Of a DNA stretch of 64,000 nt, positions 22,481 to 34,054 are shown piece after piece. The position numbers and the translations under genes were made by a program. The notes under the pieces are model-generated. The model saw only the letters and a list, made by a program, of their open reading frames with translations. It was not told the origin of the DNA and made no database searches. The stretch comes from Lepidostoma basale. Taxonomy: Eukaryota > Arthropoda > Insecta > Trichoptera > Lepidostomatidae. The stretch covers positions 620,001-684,000 of the forward strand of contig JAHDVF020001468.1 of NCBI GenBank assembly GCA_022606425.2, given 5' to 3'. Every line of letters starts with the position of its first letter. The stretch's first letter is position 1.

Positions 22481-23535
22481 ACGTTGAAAAGTATTTAAAT
22501 TTTGTTTTTATTATTTATTTATTCTAATACCTGTTACTTAGAAAAAAATCATGACTACATTTGTTGTTTGTGTTATCCATATGCAAAAGCCAGTCTTTAT
22601 AAATAAGTAAATGTTTATATATGTTATATAAATAAGTAAATGTTTATATATATTATATATTAAGTATTTATTTTTTAAATTGTTAACGCGGGGAAAACTA
22701 ATGTAATCGCGTGATAGAACGGCGCAAACACGCACAACTCCACTTCTCGTTGGCATGTAATAGGTAGGTGAAAAATCATCTAGTTCCTTGTCATTCAATC
22801 ATTTTATTCACCAGTTGTTCTGACACCGTACAATGCACAATCAGAATTGCACCACCAGAGACGCGAGAAACGACCCGCGAGACAATGGACGAAGTTAACC
22901 AACAGACGGATAAATAATTGCTCAAAGTTCGGTTGACAATAAAAAAAAACTCGCCATTTTACGTACTTCGTTTGAAGCTATTTCGATATCGCGCGGAGTG
23001 ATTGAATGAGAAGATCGAGAACACAATGGGACCTAGATTAGCTATGGTCGAATGGGAAGAAATTCTGCTCGAATTGTCCAACTCTACTGCCGAGTACACG
23101 ATAAAGTTGGGTCAGAATAAATTTTATTCGAAATTGTTTGAATTACCCCGGGACCATAAACTTACGAAAAAAATGTTTTTAAACCGACCGTATTCGTTCA
23201 ATGCCGTCTGGAAATCACTGTTTACCAGGCCGTAATGTTGAGTTAAATGTGGGGCCTATCTGATCTGACAGCTGACAAATGTCAAAAACAATTGATAAAC
23301 ATTTTCCAAAATGTTATTTAATTAATATTGTTGGTACTATCAATGTGCACACATCCTAAGAATTCGTGGAATATCAAAGGCAATCGCCGTGAACATTATT
23401 TTGAAACAAGAAAGATAAACTGAGGCTCCTCTTTAGAAAAAAAAAAATCCCAAAATTGCCTTATATACAAGTCAGAAATGAAAAATATATAAATATATTT
23501 TAAATAGTAGTGCGATATTGGGACTAGGTTATAAA
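22481..23535. other. Stretch with one unexplained short ORF
   Basis: Contains a direct repeat of about 29 bp (tataaataagtaaatgttta twice, 22597-22660). A slightly GC-richer part at about 22700-23260 includes an open frame at 23002-23235 (starts MNEKIENTMGPRLAMVEWEE) that I do not recognise and that lacks convincing splice borders. It could be an exon of an unknown gene or chance. Confidence 0.35.
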
Positions 23536-24300
23536 ATGGGCAGTAAAACTGTGAACGTCATTTGCTATGCAGACGATGCCGCATTAATAGTCGAGTCTGA
23601 AGATGACTTGCAATGAATGTTGTACAAATTCCACACAGTATCACAAAGGCTAAATATGGTTAGGTATATCAGTCAACAACAAAAAAAAGTTTCACTATCT
23701 AGGCAACCTACAAGATGTAAGCTGACTATTAATGATATACCTGTGGAGCAAGTAATGAGTTTCAGATATTTGAGAGTAGAGATCTGCAGCCAAAATGATA
23801 TACCAAAGTACGAGAACAAGTCAGTAAAGCCTCTGCCGCGTCAGGATGTCTGAAGAATCTGGTCTGGAAGAAAAAGCACATGCGTATCGACAGCAAGATC
23901 AGAATTTATAAAACATGCATGCGACCTAACATGACGTACGCTGTAGAGACCCGGGCCGACACTGTGCGAACCAAGGGACTACTAAGAACATCAGAGATGA
24001 AGGTCCTAAAATCAATTACTGGAAAAACACTCCGAGATCGTGTCCGCAACGTCGACATAAGAAACACTTGCGAAATAGAGGATATCGTTCAGTGGAGTAT
24101 ACTCAGAAGAAGATACTGGAGGAACCATGTAGCCCGAATGGATGGTGACAGACTTGCATATACAGCCGCTTATGAAATCCCCTCCGGACACCGCCCACCT
24201 GGAAAATCGCCTAAGAGATGGAAGGACAGCTGGACCTCATCATCCGACAAGACATAATTTCTGTGACACAGATCGTCAGATCTATTAAAAGAAGAAGAAG
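23536..24300 (+). pseudogene. LINE-R reverse transcriptase fragment with YADD motif
   Basis: The frame from 23536 reads MGSKTVNVICYADDAALIVE, with YADD as the metal-binding box of a reverse transcriptase. After stops and shifts it continues as QVMSFRYLRVEICS, then KIRIYKTCMRPNMTYAVETR, KSITGKTLRDRVRN and RRYWRNHVARMDGD, ending GHRPPGKSPKRWKD. The 3' end has an (aag)n tail at about 24288-24300. This is the longest RT piece in the window and is broken by at least two frame changes. Confidence 0.82.
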
Positions 24301-24789
24301 TGCGATATGATTATTACTAGTTTTAGTTTCAGTTAATTTTAACTAAAAATGTAAGTAGATTTAATTTGTAAAAAATACAAATTAGATGTGTTTTATTATT
24401 ACGCAGGCACTACTATAGAGTAAGATCTCGATACAAGAAAACTTTTATTTTCTATAGAGATCGAAAGAAAAGACCGAGCGAGCATGCGATCATTCTACAT
24501 GATAGAACTTGGTTTGCTGGAAAGAGACATTGTCGTCTGTTAACGCGATAAATTCCAGAAAACTGACACGCGCAGTCGCTGCGAGGGAAAGTGCAAAAGC
24601 GAGCACTCGATACGGCACAGCCGGGTGGCAAAACACGACGGCCACTTTTGTACCAATGGAATAAACACAATAAAGAAGTCGGTAATCTGTCAAAAACAAC
24701 ATCGGTATATTTAATAATAATAGCTAAATTTCAGGACATTAAAAATCACGTACCGATTCAATTGTGTGGAAACGACAATTGAACTGGCT

Positions 24790-24960
24790 TTGAAAGTAAC
24801 TAACTAACTAACCATCACGCCGTCTCCCCGTGGGGGTAAGCAGAAAGAATGGACCGCCACACTGTTCTGTCCTGACATATTTCTCTCGATTCCTCTACAT
24901 TCACACATCTTGTCATGCACGCACGTCGAATTTTCCAACTCCTCACGTGACGAATTGAAA
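24790..24960 (-). pseudogene. LINE-T 3' fragment
   Basis: Tail (aact)n at 24799-24813, then 'ccatcacgccgtctccccg', 'aatggaccgccacactgttc' and 'ccaactcctcacgtgacg'. Truncated at about 24955. Confidence 0.8.
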
Positions 24961-25644
24961 GCGAAAATTATGTAGATGTTTTAAAAATAATTTGCACGAA
25001 AAAATTATAAGTGATTATTTTTTTAAATCGCCTTTCTTTTAGAATTTGTAAATAAAAATAATTAAACTGTTTGATATTTCTGTCTGGTATTTCCTAATGA
25101 GGACAGACAGATCCAATTTTTGCGTTGATAAAAAATGCCTGTGGTGTTCACTAATTGATAAAAAAAATAAAAGTTTGATTACAACTAATAGTTAATTTTT
25201 TTTATAAATTTTTAAAACACATGACCTCGATAAATTGAAAAAAAAAAATTCGCTTTATCTCAAAAATGGTTCACTTTTGCATAATGCCTTACATGACATA
25301 AATCATCAGAAATAATCTCCCCTACAACCTCCTAGAAGGAATGTATTCAATAACCAATAACCTTGTATATACGAGTATAATATAATCAAGGGAAAATATT
25401 ATAACAATATTTTTCGTTGATTATATAGTGACAAAACTAGCCCTGGATTTATAAAAAAGTGGAATTTTAAACAACATTAACACAATTACAAATTACAACA
25501 ATAAAACTTCTAGAAAACGTAAATGTAATTTTTTTATAATTTTTTTTAATTGCTATGATGAGGCTTGGGTTCAAGCAAAACTAGTTGGCATAATTACGTG
25601 GTTATTATTATTTTATAAGGATTAATTGTATCAATAGAGACGAA

Positions 25645-25975
25645 GATGTAAATTGTTTTCTGGGAACAGAATGTGGTGGCCGAGGCGCTTACAGGACTTA
25701 TGATCTGTCATTGGTTGGGTTGAGCGATCGCTTTATGTTAAACAACATTCCCCATTCCGCCTTTTTTTTCTTATGACCGCCACGTCTGACAAATTTTTGG
25801 AACTTCTATATATGGCGGTCATAAGAAGAAAAAAAAGGCGGAATGGGGAATGTTGTTAAACATGAAGCGATCGCTCAACCCAACCAATGACAGGTCATAA
25901 GTCCTGTAAGCGCCTCGGCCACCACATTCTGTTCCCAGAAAACAATTTACATCTTCGTCTCTATTGAGATACAAT
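25645..25975. repeat. Fold-back element FB, near-perfect long hairpin
   Basis: Two arms of about 145 bp in opposite orientation enclose roughly 45 bp. The arms share 'gacgaagatgtaaattgttt', 'ggccgaggcgcttacaggac', 'gagcgatcgct' and 'aacattccccattccgcc' with only a handful of differences. Each arm equals the end of the FB family (compare 26680-26937). This can form a long double-stranded RNA if transcribed. Confidence 0.82.
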
Positions 25976-26679
25976 TAATCCTTATAAAATAAAAAGAATT
26001 TATCCGCAATGGGTGAAATCCAGTATTTGTCTTCATTCAAAATGTTGTACGTGGTTATTATTTTAATACAAAGTGTTATTTTATTTTACATACATATTTA
26101 ATAATTTAAAGTTTTTTCTAGTTCTTAATCAAAGTAGATCGCATACATAATAAAGAAAACGATATAAACCACCATACGCACACACCAAATAAATTAACAA
26201 GTAAATCGAAAATCAATCGAAAAAATACGTTATATTTGTATTACGGGTGTCGACCTTCTAGAGAAAAGTCAGAATACATTTAGAATTTTGGCACAAAGAA
26301 AAATCGAGAACAAGGGGTGTGTATTGTTTTTCTTCGCAGAGTTTCTCCTGTTGGAAACCATTAAAAGTTAAAAGGCCCCTTCAAAGGAGATCGTTAACAC
26401 GTGTATGGAGTGTTCGACATTTCACAAGTGGCGCTAGAAATGATTTCCCGTGAAAAAAAAACTCACATCAAACGATTCTCTTCTGTGTATCTTTTTATAT
26501 TTCCTGTGATTGGAGTGTCTATAAAATGGATGATTTGTACCATAAAAATTGAACCGTAAAAATATACTATTGGCTCATGTTATTCCGTAATAAATAATAC
26601 ATTTTCAATCCAAGTGTCGGTTTAAAATAAAATATCTTCTATCAAATGATAAAATATTTTTTTTTATAAGAATAAATTG

Positions 26680-26937
26680 TATCTCAATAGAGACGAAGAT
26701 GTAAATTGTTTTCTGGGAACAGAATATGGTGGTCGAGGCGCTTACAGGACTTATGACCTGTCATTGGTTGGGTTAAGCGAACGCTTTATGTTTAACGACA
26801 TTCCCCATTCCGACCTTCTTACGACCACCACGTCTGACAATTTTTTGGAAGATTTATATATGCTAGAATACTGCGCTGCACTTCACATTTTTTTAGTTTA
26901 ATCTACACCAGCGCCATCCATTAAGATTGGATAAAAT
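26680..26937 (+). repeat. Fold-back element FB, single arm with centre
   Basis: Starts 'caatagagacgaagatgtaa', includes 'cgcttacaggacttatgacc' and 'cattccccattccgacc', and ends 'accagcgccatccattaaga'. A short open frame (26677-26901) here is a by-product of the repeat. The second inverted arm is absent. Confidence 0.7.
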
Positions 26938-27045
26938 ATTCACTAATCTCCGATAGAATATAACATTTTAAAATATAATTTGAACGTTTCGATTAACATA
27001 TCAAAACAGAGACAGGATATTTTCAACCAAGTTATCACCTACATC

Positions 27046-27395
27046 ACAGGTTTTCAACCTTTTTGGGCTCACCGCCCCCTTTACAAGAAAAAAGTTCCAA
27101 CGCCTCCATCCAATTATAATTATGCTAAATATTAAAATATAGTTATAATAATCAAAATGTTAAAATTAAAAATATTATCAAACTTATCAGAAATGTTTAA
27201 ATTGAGATAGTTTCGTAAATTATTTATAAATGAAAATATTTTTTTCAAAGTATTTCATTATTATTTATTAAAGTACATATGCTACGGCCGCTCCCCTTGA
27301 CTGCCCCAACGCCCTCGCCTCTACCCCTGGGACCCGCTATCGCCCCCATGGAAAGTTCCAGCGCCCACTGGGGGGCAGTACCTGGGAACCTATGG
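27046..27395. mobile_element. hAT-like MITE
   Basis: 350 bp with inverted ends ACAGGTTTTCAACC (left) and CCATAGGTTCCCAGG (right, minus strand), and an imperfect 8-bp duplication CCTACATC / CCTACACT (27038-27045, 27396-27403). Subterminal C-rich 'ccgccccc' (left) and 'gggggcag' (right) blocks are shared with the hAT MITE at 19844. Confidence 0.65.
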
Positions 27396-28794
27396 CCTAC
27401 ACTCAATGGTTTCAAACATTCATTGGACAACAATTCAAACGTATTCTTTTTTTAAATGTCTAGAACTAATAATTTTAAATAAAAAAAATAATTCCACTTT
27501 GTTGCGGTAATTGCCAAAGGTTGCTGTTTTCAAGATACATTTATACATAAAGATATATTTAAATAATTTAAAGATAATTTGGGCTTCTGAACCAAATCCT
27601 AACAAACTGAAATTTCACTTTTAATCATTATTTAAATGGAATAAATTACGAAGCATCGTATAATGGTTGTTTGATAAAAATAATTTTAAAAAAAACGGCC
27701 AAATAAACATTTCGATAAACACATTAAATATTCAATAAAAATAATGTTAATTGTACGTAGCGAACTTCATTAAATCACTTGTTTCAATATTCGAATGAAC
27801 TTTTAAACTTAGAACGGTTTTGTCTATGATTATTGAAATCGCGCGGAGACAACTAGAGAGGCAGGCGATGCCACCGACGACTGAAGTCCACAGTCTCGGG
27901 CCCGGCACAGCTGATTGCAAATCCAATTTGGTGAATAAATCCCTCCTGGAATACTTGCACAATAGTGTTGCGAAACACCCTAAGAGTTAATTTCAATGTC
28001 GGACCGACAAAGGTCAAGTTCAAACATAACTGCGGAGATCGTGACGGTGGAGCTATGCGATTCAAAATTCGAGCCCGCATAACATTCACGAGAAGGTGAT
28101 CAAACTTAATAATAGTGGGGTAATTATCTATGGAAATATGATTTTAAAAATGTTGGAATACACGTTCTACTGTTGAAAACAAAAGCTAGAGAAAGAAGGC
28201 GATTGTAGATATTGGTAATACAAAAAATACACCGATAGCGGACGTCGTGTTAATTATGGGAAAGGAGAATCGTTGAAATGCGCGATAAAGGCAAAGCAGC
28301 AGCTGCTATTACTTCGATAAATCCAGGAATTCGATAACAAGTGTACGCCATACGCCATTCCTGTGGAATTCTCATAAATATCGATAACGATACGGTGCCT
28401 TTCAAGTTTGCTTACTAAGAAATTCAAATATGCACGTCACAAAACTGTATACGAGTAGAGCAAATTAAAAATAAAAAAAAACTACATTAAGGTCTGTAAG
28501 GTTTTAGTAGTTAACTTAATATTGATGAAAACGTCGTCAGTTGTCTAAATTTTGTAGTTTATTATATTATTACATTGTATGGGTCGCCTTTCTGAGGCAT
28601 TATAAAATTCTAGGACGTCGAAAGCAATTAGCTTTATTTCTATATGTAAAAAAGGAATAATAATCGTCCATCATATTTTTGAAATCAAATTGAGATCTTT
28701 TCGATTTCAAAAATTATAATTTTGTTATATATCTTTAGAAATTAAATTTTTATATATTGAAGAAAGGACAGGTTTTTAATGACATAAATATTTA
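27396..28794. other. Stretch without a recognised gene, GC-richer in the middle
   Basis: 27840-28100 is distinctly GC-richer than its surroundings and has overlapping minus-strand frames (27747-27962 and 27853-28089), none of which I recognise. It might be an exon or promoter of an unidentified gene. The rest is AT-rich. Confidence 0.35.
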
Positions 28795-29155
28795 AAAGCA
28801 TAAAAATTGGAGAGACATCTCCAGGCGTTATCTAGCAATGTATGTTAATGGCGGTAGCCTTTCACAATGCGTTAACAAAGATCTACTGCTTAATGCTTAA
28901 TCCAATCTTAATAGATGGCGCTAGTGTAGATTGAACTAAAAAATGTGAAGTGTTCCCCAACATTGTAGCATATATACATCTTCCAAAAATTTGTCAGACG
29001 TGGTAGTCGTAAGAAGGGCAGAATGGGGAATGTTGTATTACATAAAACGTGCGCTTAACCCAACCAATGACAGGTCATAAGTCCTGTAAACGCCTCGACC
29101 ACCATATTCTGTTTCCAATTTGCATATTCGACTCTATTGAGATACAATTAATCCT
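28795..29155 (-). repeat. Fold-back element FB, reverse copy
   Basis: Contains 'ggagagacatctccaggcgt', 'ccaatcttaatagatggcgc', 'gaatggggaatgttgt' and 'ggtcataagtcctgtaaacg', ending 'atatgcgactctattgag'-like sequence at about 29125-29145. It is nearly full length for one orientation and links the centre of the 3525 copy with the arm of the 26680 copy. Confidence 0.7.
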
Positions 29156-29727
29156 TAAAATGATAATCCGCAATGGGTAAAATCCAGTATTCGTCTACAA
29201 GTATTTGTATACATTCAAAATGACATAAATATTTAATGCGGGGATATTTTTGACTGAACGGGTTCGGTTTCATCTAATATATAACTGCGTTAACTCACTA
29301 TTAGAATAATTCTATATAATACCAAAAATATTTAACTTCAAATTAAATACGCCAATTAAAATATTAAAGTGGGGTAACTGGGAGCGTACCCCAATTAATC
29401 CAATTACTTGAATGAAAATAAAACTTTAATGAAACTAGGTAGGTAGGTACTAAACAATAAGTAATAAACAAGTATTCAGACAAAGACAGTAATTTAATTA
29501 ACAAGATATTACGAAAACGAGAACCTTGTATTTTACTATACAAACAGTATAATACTCGTACATTACAAGTTTATAACAATACAAACTAATGGGGCCATTG
29601 AAGCTCTAATACCCGTAAAACGACTAATTAAATAGTCACAAAATGGTAACTTACCAGGTTCCATGCTAAGTGCGTGGGTTAAATGGCATAATTACAAAGA
29701 AAAGTAAAAATCAAATAATTTACAAAC

Positions 29728-29850
29728 AAACCATCACGCCGTTTCGCCGCAGGGGTAGGCAGAGAGAACGGACCGCCACACTACTCTACATTCATACAAC
29801 CAGTCATTCACACACTTCGGTTCTTGCGACTTCTAACAAGATCAACCTTT
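29728..29850 (-). pseudogene. LINE-T 3' fragment, (AAC)-tail class
   Basis: 'aaacaaaccatcacgccgtt' then 'gcaggggtaggcagagagaa' and 'ggaccgccacactactct'. The tail follows the (aac)n class rather than (aact)n. It faces the plus-strand copy at 29865-30005. Confidence 0.75.
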
Positions 29851-29864
29851 AAAATTCGTGGCAG

Positions 29865-30005
29865 AGTGGTATCGACATAAGCAGCACGAAACGATGTATG
29901 AATGTTGAGGAAGCTAGAGAAGTATGTCAGGAAAGAAAAGTGCGGCAGTCCATTATTTCTGCCTATTCCCTTCGGAGAGATGGCGTGATAATTATTTAGT
30001 TGGTT
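29865..30005 (+). pseudogene. LINE-T 3' fragment
   Basis: 'gaatgttgaggaagctagag', 'gtatgtcaggaaagaaaagt' and 'agagatggcgtgataatt' identify the family tail. It ends in a short (ttagttgg) tail. Together with the previous copy it forms an inverted pair separated by less than 20 bp. Confidence 0.75.
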
Positions 30006-30139
30006 ATTTTCACTTTATAATTGGATATCTTATGAACTTGGCATGTTTCGAAGATATTATATCTTCATCATCAGGAGAATTAAATAAACTTAACGATAAA
30101 AAATACAGTTAGAAATAAAATATCTTTAAAGTCAAAGAA

Positions 30140-30245
30140 ATTTCGAATTGTATTTTTAAAATACGAATAAAAGTAATTTATTTTTAAAGTACGAGTAAAA
30201 GTAATATATTTTTATAATACGAATAAAAATATTTTTATAATGGGG
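30140..30245. repeat. Degenerate tandem repeat, about 30-bp unit
   Basis: Three diverged copies of 'tttttaaaatacgaataaaa'-type units ('gtacgagtaaaagtaatata', 'taatacgaataaaaatattt'). Confidence 0.6.
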
Positions 30246-30717
30246 TTCGCTAAATTAAAACATCTTAAAAGCGACGTTTACTTAGGATTAGAATATTGCG
30301 CCTTCTTTATAATGTAATAAAGGAAAAAATAAAAGAAGCAAACAAGAAAGCCGTATAAAAGAAATGTTTCCTCCACTACAAGCGAAGGTCTATTGTCGGT
30401 GTTTTCTTACAAAAATAAAACTTTTCATAGGATAATATTTTTTGCGTGATCAGATAAGGAAATTTAAAGACGTTGGACGTGGCGAATTCTTTACATTTTT
30501 TTCAAAAAAGAATCTTCCATAAACCCGAAAACGCGCGAGCCCTATTAAAGGATAAAATAAAATATATAAAAAAACAATTGCGCGTGATCTAACCGGATTA
30601 TATAAGGAGCCCCTATAAGATTTCAGCGTCACTCTGACGTCAGAGAATCATCGCTTCAATCTCATATAGAAATAGGGGGCAATTCCGTTGGCAGAAAACA
30701 AAAACAAAAAACTAACC

Positions 30718-31110
30718 AACTAAATAACCATCATGCCGTTTCCCAGAGAGGTGGGCAGAGAACAGTAGCATGCACGCTCGTCGATTTTCCCGACTTTAAA
30801 TGTAGCGTAGAATTTGGTCCTGCCATGCTTTCCTTGGTCGTCCACGGTTTCTTTTTCCACTCACACCGCTTGTACCTATACAATGTTTTAATCAGTATTC
30901 TCTCATCCATTCGTTCCATGTGTTCAAACCATCACAGGGATCCTTTTTTAACTTTACTTACGATGCAATCATATGCCTTACATTTCTTACTTATTTCGTT
31001 GTTCGGTATTCTATCATCTATCGTTTTCCCGCACATTCTTCTATGTGATCTCATTTCTACGGCATTTATCCTACTTCCAAACTTCACTGTACATACATAA
31101 TTTTTTTATT
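30718..31110 (-). pseudogene. LINE-T fragment, diverged
   Basis: 'actaaccaactaaataacca' tail, 'atgccgtttcccagagaggt', then the family blocks 'catgctttccttggtcgtcc' and 'ccattcgttccatgtgttca'. Upstream coding continues to the 'ttctacggcatttatccta' block near 31060. It resembles the copy at 41225-41640 most. Confidence 0.75.
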
Positions 31111-31699
31111 TTTATTAAAGCGACTACTTTTTAAACATGTTTTTTTTAAACAAGTAAACTCTACACTTCAGCGAGAGTAAAAAATATATAAAAACGAGTA
31201 TATTTAAAAAAAATTATTTCAAATAAAATAATTATAGAAATGTGTACTAATGTTTAGTTACATCCACGTTCTCCCTCCTAAAATTTATAAATATATTTTA
31301 TAGATCACTCTGTAAGATTCACAAACGATCTGATAATATAATAGTTGCTTTGGCATACAAACCTAAATGCAAAAAAAATCTAAAAAACATTTTTCTTTCA
31401 ATCATTCAGACAAAAAGATCGCGTTCTTTTTACGTTTTGCAAACGTTATACTATATTCATTTTTACTATCGCTAAGGGAGCAAGGAAGGTGCCTCGAGGT
31501 ATGCTGATATCATAAATATAGCACCGGTACCCCTGGAAACGATGCAAAGTCGGCCAAACCTTCCATCACAGTGGCAAGGGAAGAGAAGATATACGAGTAT
31601 GATTACTCGTTAGAGTTTGTCATTGACACAACGAAGAAAAATAAGACTATTCAAAACCATTATAATTCGGTAAAAAATACTCAATGTTAATACATTTAT
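31111..31699. other. No recognised feature
   Basis: AT-rich with a slightly GC-richer patch at 31470-31590 that has no recognisable product. Confidence 0.4.
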
Positions 31700-32217
31700 G
31701 TATCAAATCAAATCAAATCCGTTTATTTTCTCGAATAGATATTACAAACAAAATTAAAGTTTAAGGCATATATTTAGAATAGGTAAAATATAATACATTA
31801 TACTGGGAACTCATGAAGTCCAACCATGACAGATGGTTAGACATTTTAAGAAGACAAGATACATTATAATGTCGAGAGTATTTGTCTTCTGAACATACTT
31901 TCACTAATATGAAAGACATAGATCTCTGAGGAGATTGTGTTAAATTGATTGCTCTTCCCACTGGTATCACCAGAGGCAGGTTGGTTATGGCGGCCGTGAG
32001 ATCAAACAATCTACGCTGTCGGAGTTATGTATTAGGAACGAAAATACCAACTTTCACCAGAACATATGAGTTCTCGAAATATCCCCTGATTAATCTAAGG
32101 ATATTAGTTATGAGATACCCATCTCCTAGAAGCTGCAGAGAGTTGGTCCCCATCATTCCCAAAAGTAATGCCGCGGGATAGAGCCAAGGACAGCTACCAT
32201 ACTATTAAGAATTCATA
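31700..32217 (-). pseudogene. LINE-C C-terminus and 3' UTR
   Basis: Minus-strand translation includes RRLFDLTAAITNLPLVIPVG then RAINL, the block shared with 39515-39830 (RRHRLFYLPLCRTNLPTVMP-like). The 3' UTR carries 'atgtcttgtcttctt'-like sequence and ends in a (tttga)n tail at 31699-31716. The 5' part stops at the TA where the mariner 32220-33170 is inserted, but I could not follow the LINE beyond the mariner. Confidence 0.7.
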
Positions 32218-32219
32218 TA

Positions 32220-33170
32220 TTAGGTCCTTACATATGAATTTGGCGTTTTGCCGTACTGGCAACTTTGATCTCAAATATCTTCTCTTTGGTTAGGAATTCC
32301 AAATTCAAATTTATACAGCTATTTACTCAAGTATTTGTGTTTTGAAAATTATAATTCATTTGTTTTTTCCTCAATTGTTTTTTTTCTTTGCGTCACTCAG
32401 TTTGCTTGAAAGGTGGGTACCTCACGAATTGAGTAAAGCAAATCAACAAACGCGCGTTGACTGCTGCGTTGCATTACTCAACCGGCACAATAATGAAGGG
32501 ATTTTAAATCGAATCATTACCTGTGATGAAAAGTGGATCCTGTATGACAATCGGAAGCGCTCATCGCAATGGCTGAACCCTGCCGAACCAGCCAAACCAT
32601 GCCCCAAGCGAAAATTGACTCCAAAAAAGTTACTTGTGAGCGTTTGGTGGACTAGTGCTGGTGTCGTTCACTACAGCTTTCTTAAATCTGGCCAGACGAT
32701 TACGGCAGGTGTCTATTGTCGGCAACTGCAAACCATGATGGAAAAGCTAGCTGCTAAACAACCGAGGCTGGTTAATCGCTCTAGGCCACTGCTGCTTCAT
32801 GATAACGCTAGACCACACACTGCACAACAGACGGCTACCAAATTAGGAGAGCTTCAATTGAATGTCTAAGACATCCACCGTACTCTCCGGACCTTGCCCC
32901 AACAGATTACTATTTTTTCGAAATTTGGATAACTTCTTGCAAGGGAAAAAATTCAACTCCGATGGGGCAGTCCAAACCGACTTCAAAGATTTTATTGATT
33001 CCCGTCCGAATGGTTTTTTTAGTAAAGGGATCGATGAACTACCTGTGAGATGGCAAAAGTGCATAGATAGCAATGGTACATACTTTGATTAAATAAATAT
33101 ATTATATTTAAAAAAAATCAACTTTATGTTCCTCCCATACAAAACGCCAATTTCATATGTAAGGACCTAA
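32220..33170 (+). mobile_element. Mariner element, internally deleted (cecropia-type)
   Basis: 951 bp flanked by TA (32218-32219, 33171-33172). Inverted ends begin TTAGGTCCTTACATATGAA on each side (right read on the minus strand), about 30 bp. The transposase frame 32342-32869 reads from WVPHELSKANQQTRVD through IITCDEKWILYDN and LLHDNARPHTAQ, then shifts by one base. The second frame continues HPPYSPDLAPTDYYFF to WQKCIDSNGTYFD at 33092. The three catalytic Asp positions are present and the last two are 34 residues apart (DD34D) if one lost base is allowed for. The N-terminal DNA-binding domain is missing, so the full 1.3 kb is shortened by about 350 bp. It resembles the cecropia subfamily that includes Hsmar1. 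Inactive. Confidence 0.9.
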
Positions 33171-33172
33171 TA

Positions 33173-33807
33173 CTTAAAATAACAGTCCCCTGGAAAAACC
33201 ACAAAGATTAAATAAAATAAATAATTACTTAACATTTTAATGAAATTCCCGCCCGCACAAAGGCGAGAAATCAAATTTAAGAGAAGCTTTTAAAAATGTC
33301 ACACTAAGATAAAATAATTTCTCTCTAATACCTTTACCCTCTGTAGACCTCGGTAATTGAATTAGGGGGAAGTAGCTAGGAGAAAGTTTGTAGGGGGTGT
33401 CTACGGGGGCGGAGGGAGTAAAGCGCTACCAGTGTAATCTACCACACACATTCGTCCGAATCCACGAATTTCCACGTGTTCGGCATGTTCAGCTTTGCTA
33501 CGATCCTAAACATTTCGAGAATACAAATTAACTACTGTTACGAACGTTCGGCAAACGTTTGTTAGAATGCTTGTTCACATGTATAGGAAGAGCACACTAC
33601 TAACGTAAGGACGTGAAAGGCTTCTCTATAAGCCCCCGCATGGAGTTTCAACGCTGCGTGGGCACTAGCAATTTGATTGAAATTGTTTGAATAAGAAAAT
33701 GAAATTTAATAATATCAAGAGTAATAAACGACGATGATAAAATATTAAATAATAATAAAATATTATCAGAATATAAATAAGAGAACCTTTTAGAATGTGA
33801 TCGATTT
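33173..33807. other. No recognised gene; GC-richer patch
   Basis: 33340-33650 is GC-richer and includes 'gtagggggtgtctacggggg' and scattered CpGs, but no splice-bounded ORF. It could be a regulatory or promoter region. Confidence 0.35.
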
Positions 33808-34054
33808 AAGGTCCATTTATACTGGACAGTGACCGTAACGGCACTGTAACGTCGCCGACGTAGCCATGAATCTCACCGACTCGTTATCTCAAATGCTTTA
33901 ATAAAATCACCGGCGTAGACGTAAAACTGACACTTATCAACTCTCCCGATGACAAGTTTATTAAATCATTTAAGATAACGAGCAGGTGAGATTCAAGGCT
34001 ACGTCGGTGACGTTACGGTGCCGTTACGGTCACTGTCCAGTGTAAATGGACCTT
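33808..34054. mobile_element. Long-TIR MITE, unclassified
   Basis: 247 bp. The first and last 37 bp are inverted repeats with one difference, beginning AAGGTCCATTTATACTGG, and partial complementarity continues to about 100 bp per arm ('cgtagcc.tgaatctcacc'). No clear target duplication can be chosen, so the superfamily is open. No ORF. Confidence 0.8.

Noticed and set aside
26677..26901. 74-codon open frame starting MYLNRDEDVNCF
   Set aside because: It lies fully within an FB repeat arm, and other copies do not keep the frame.
33340..33650. GC-richer patch considered as a promoter
   Set aside because: No initiator, splice site or adjacent coding exon could be found, so only a note is left in the annotation.
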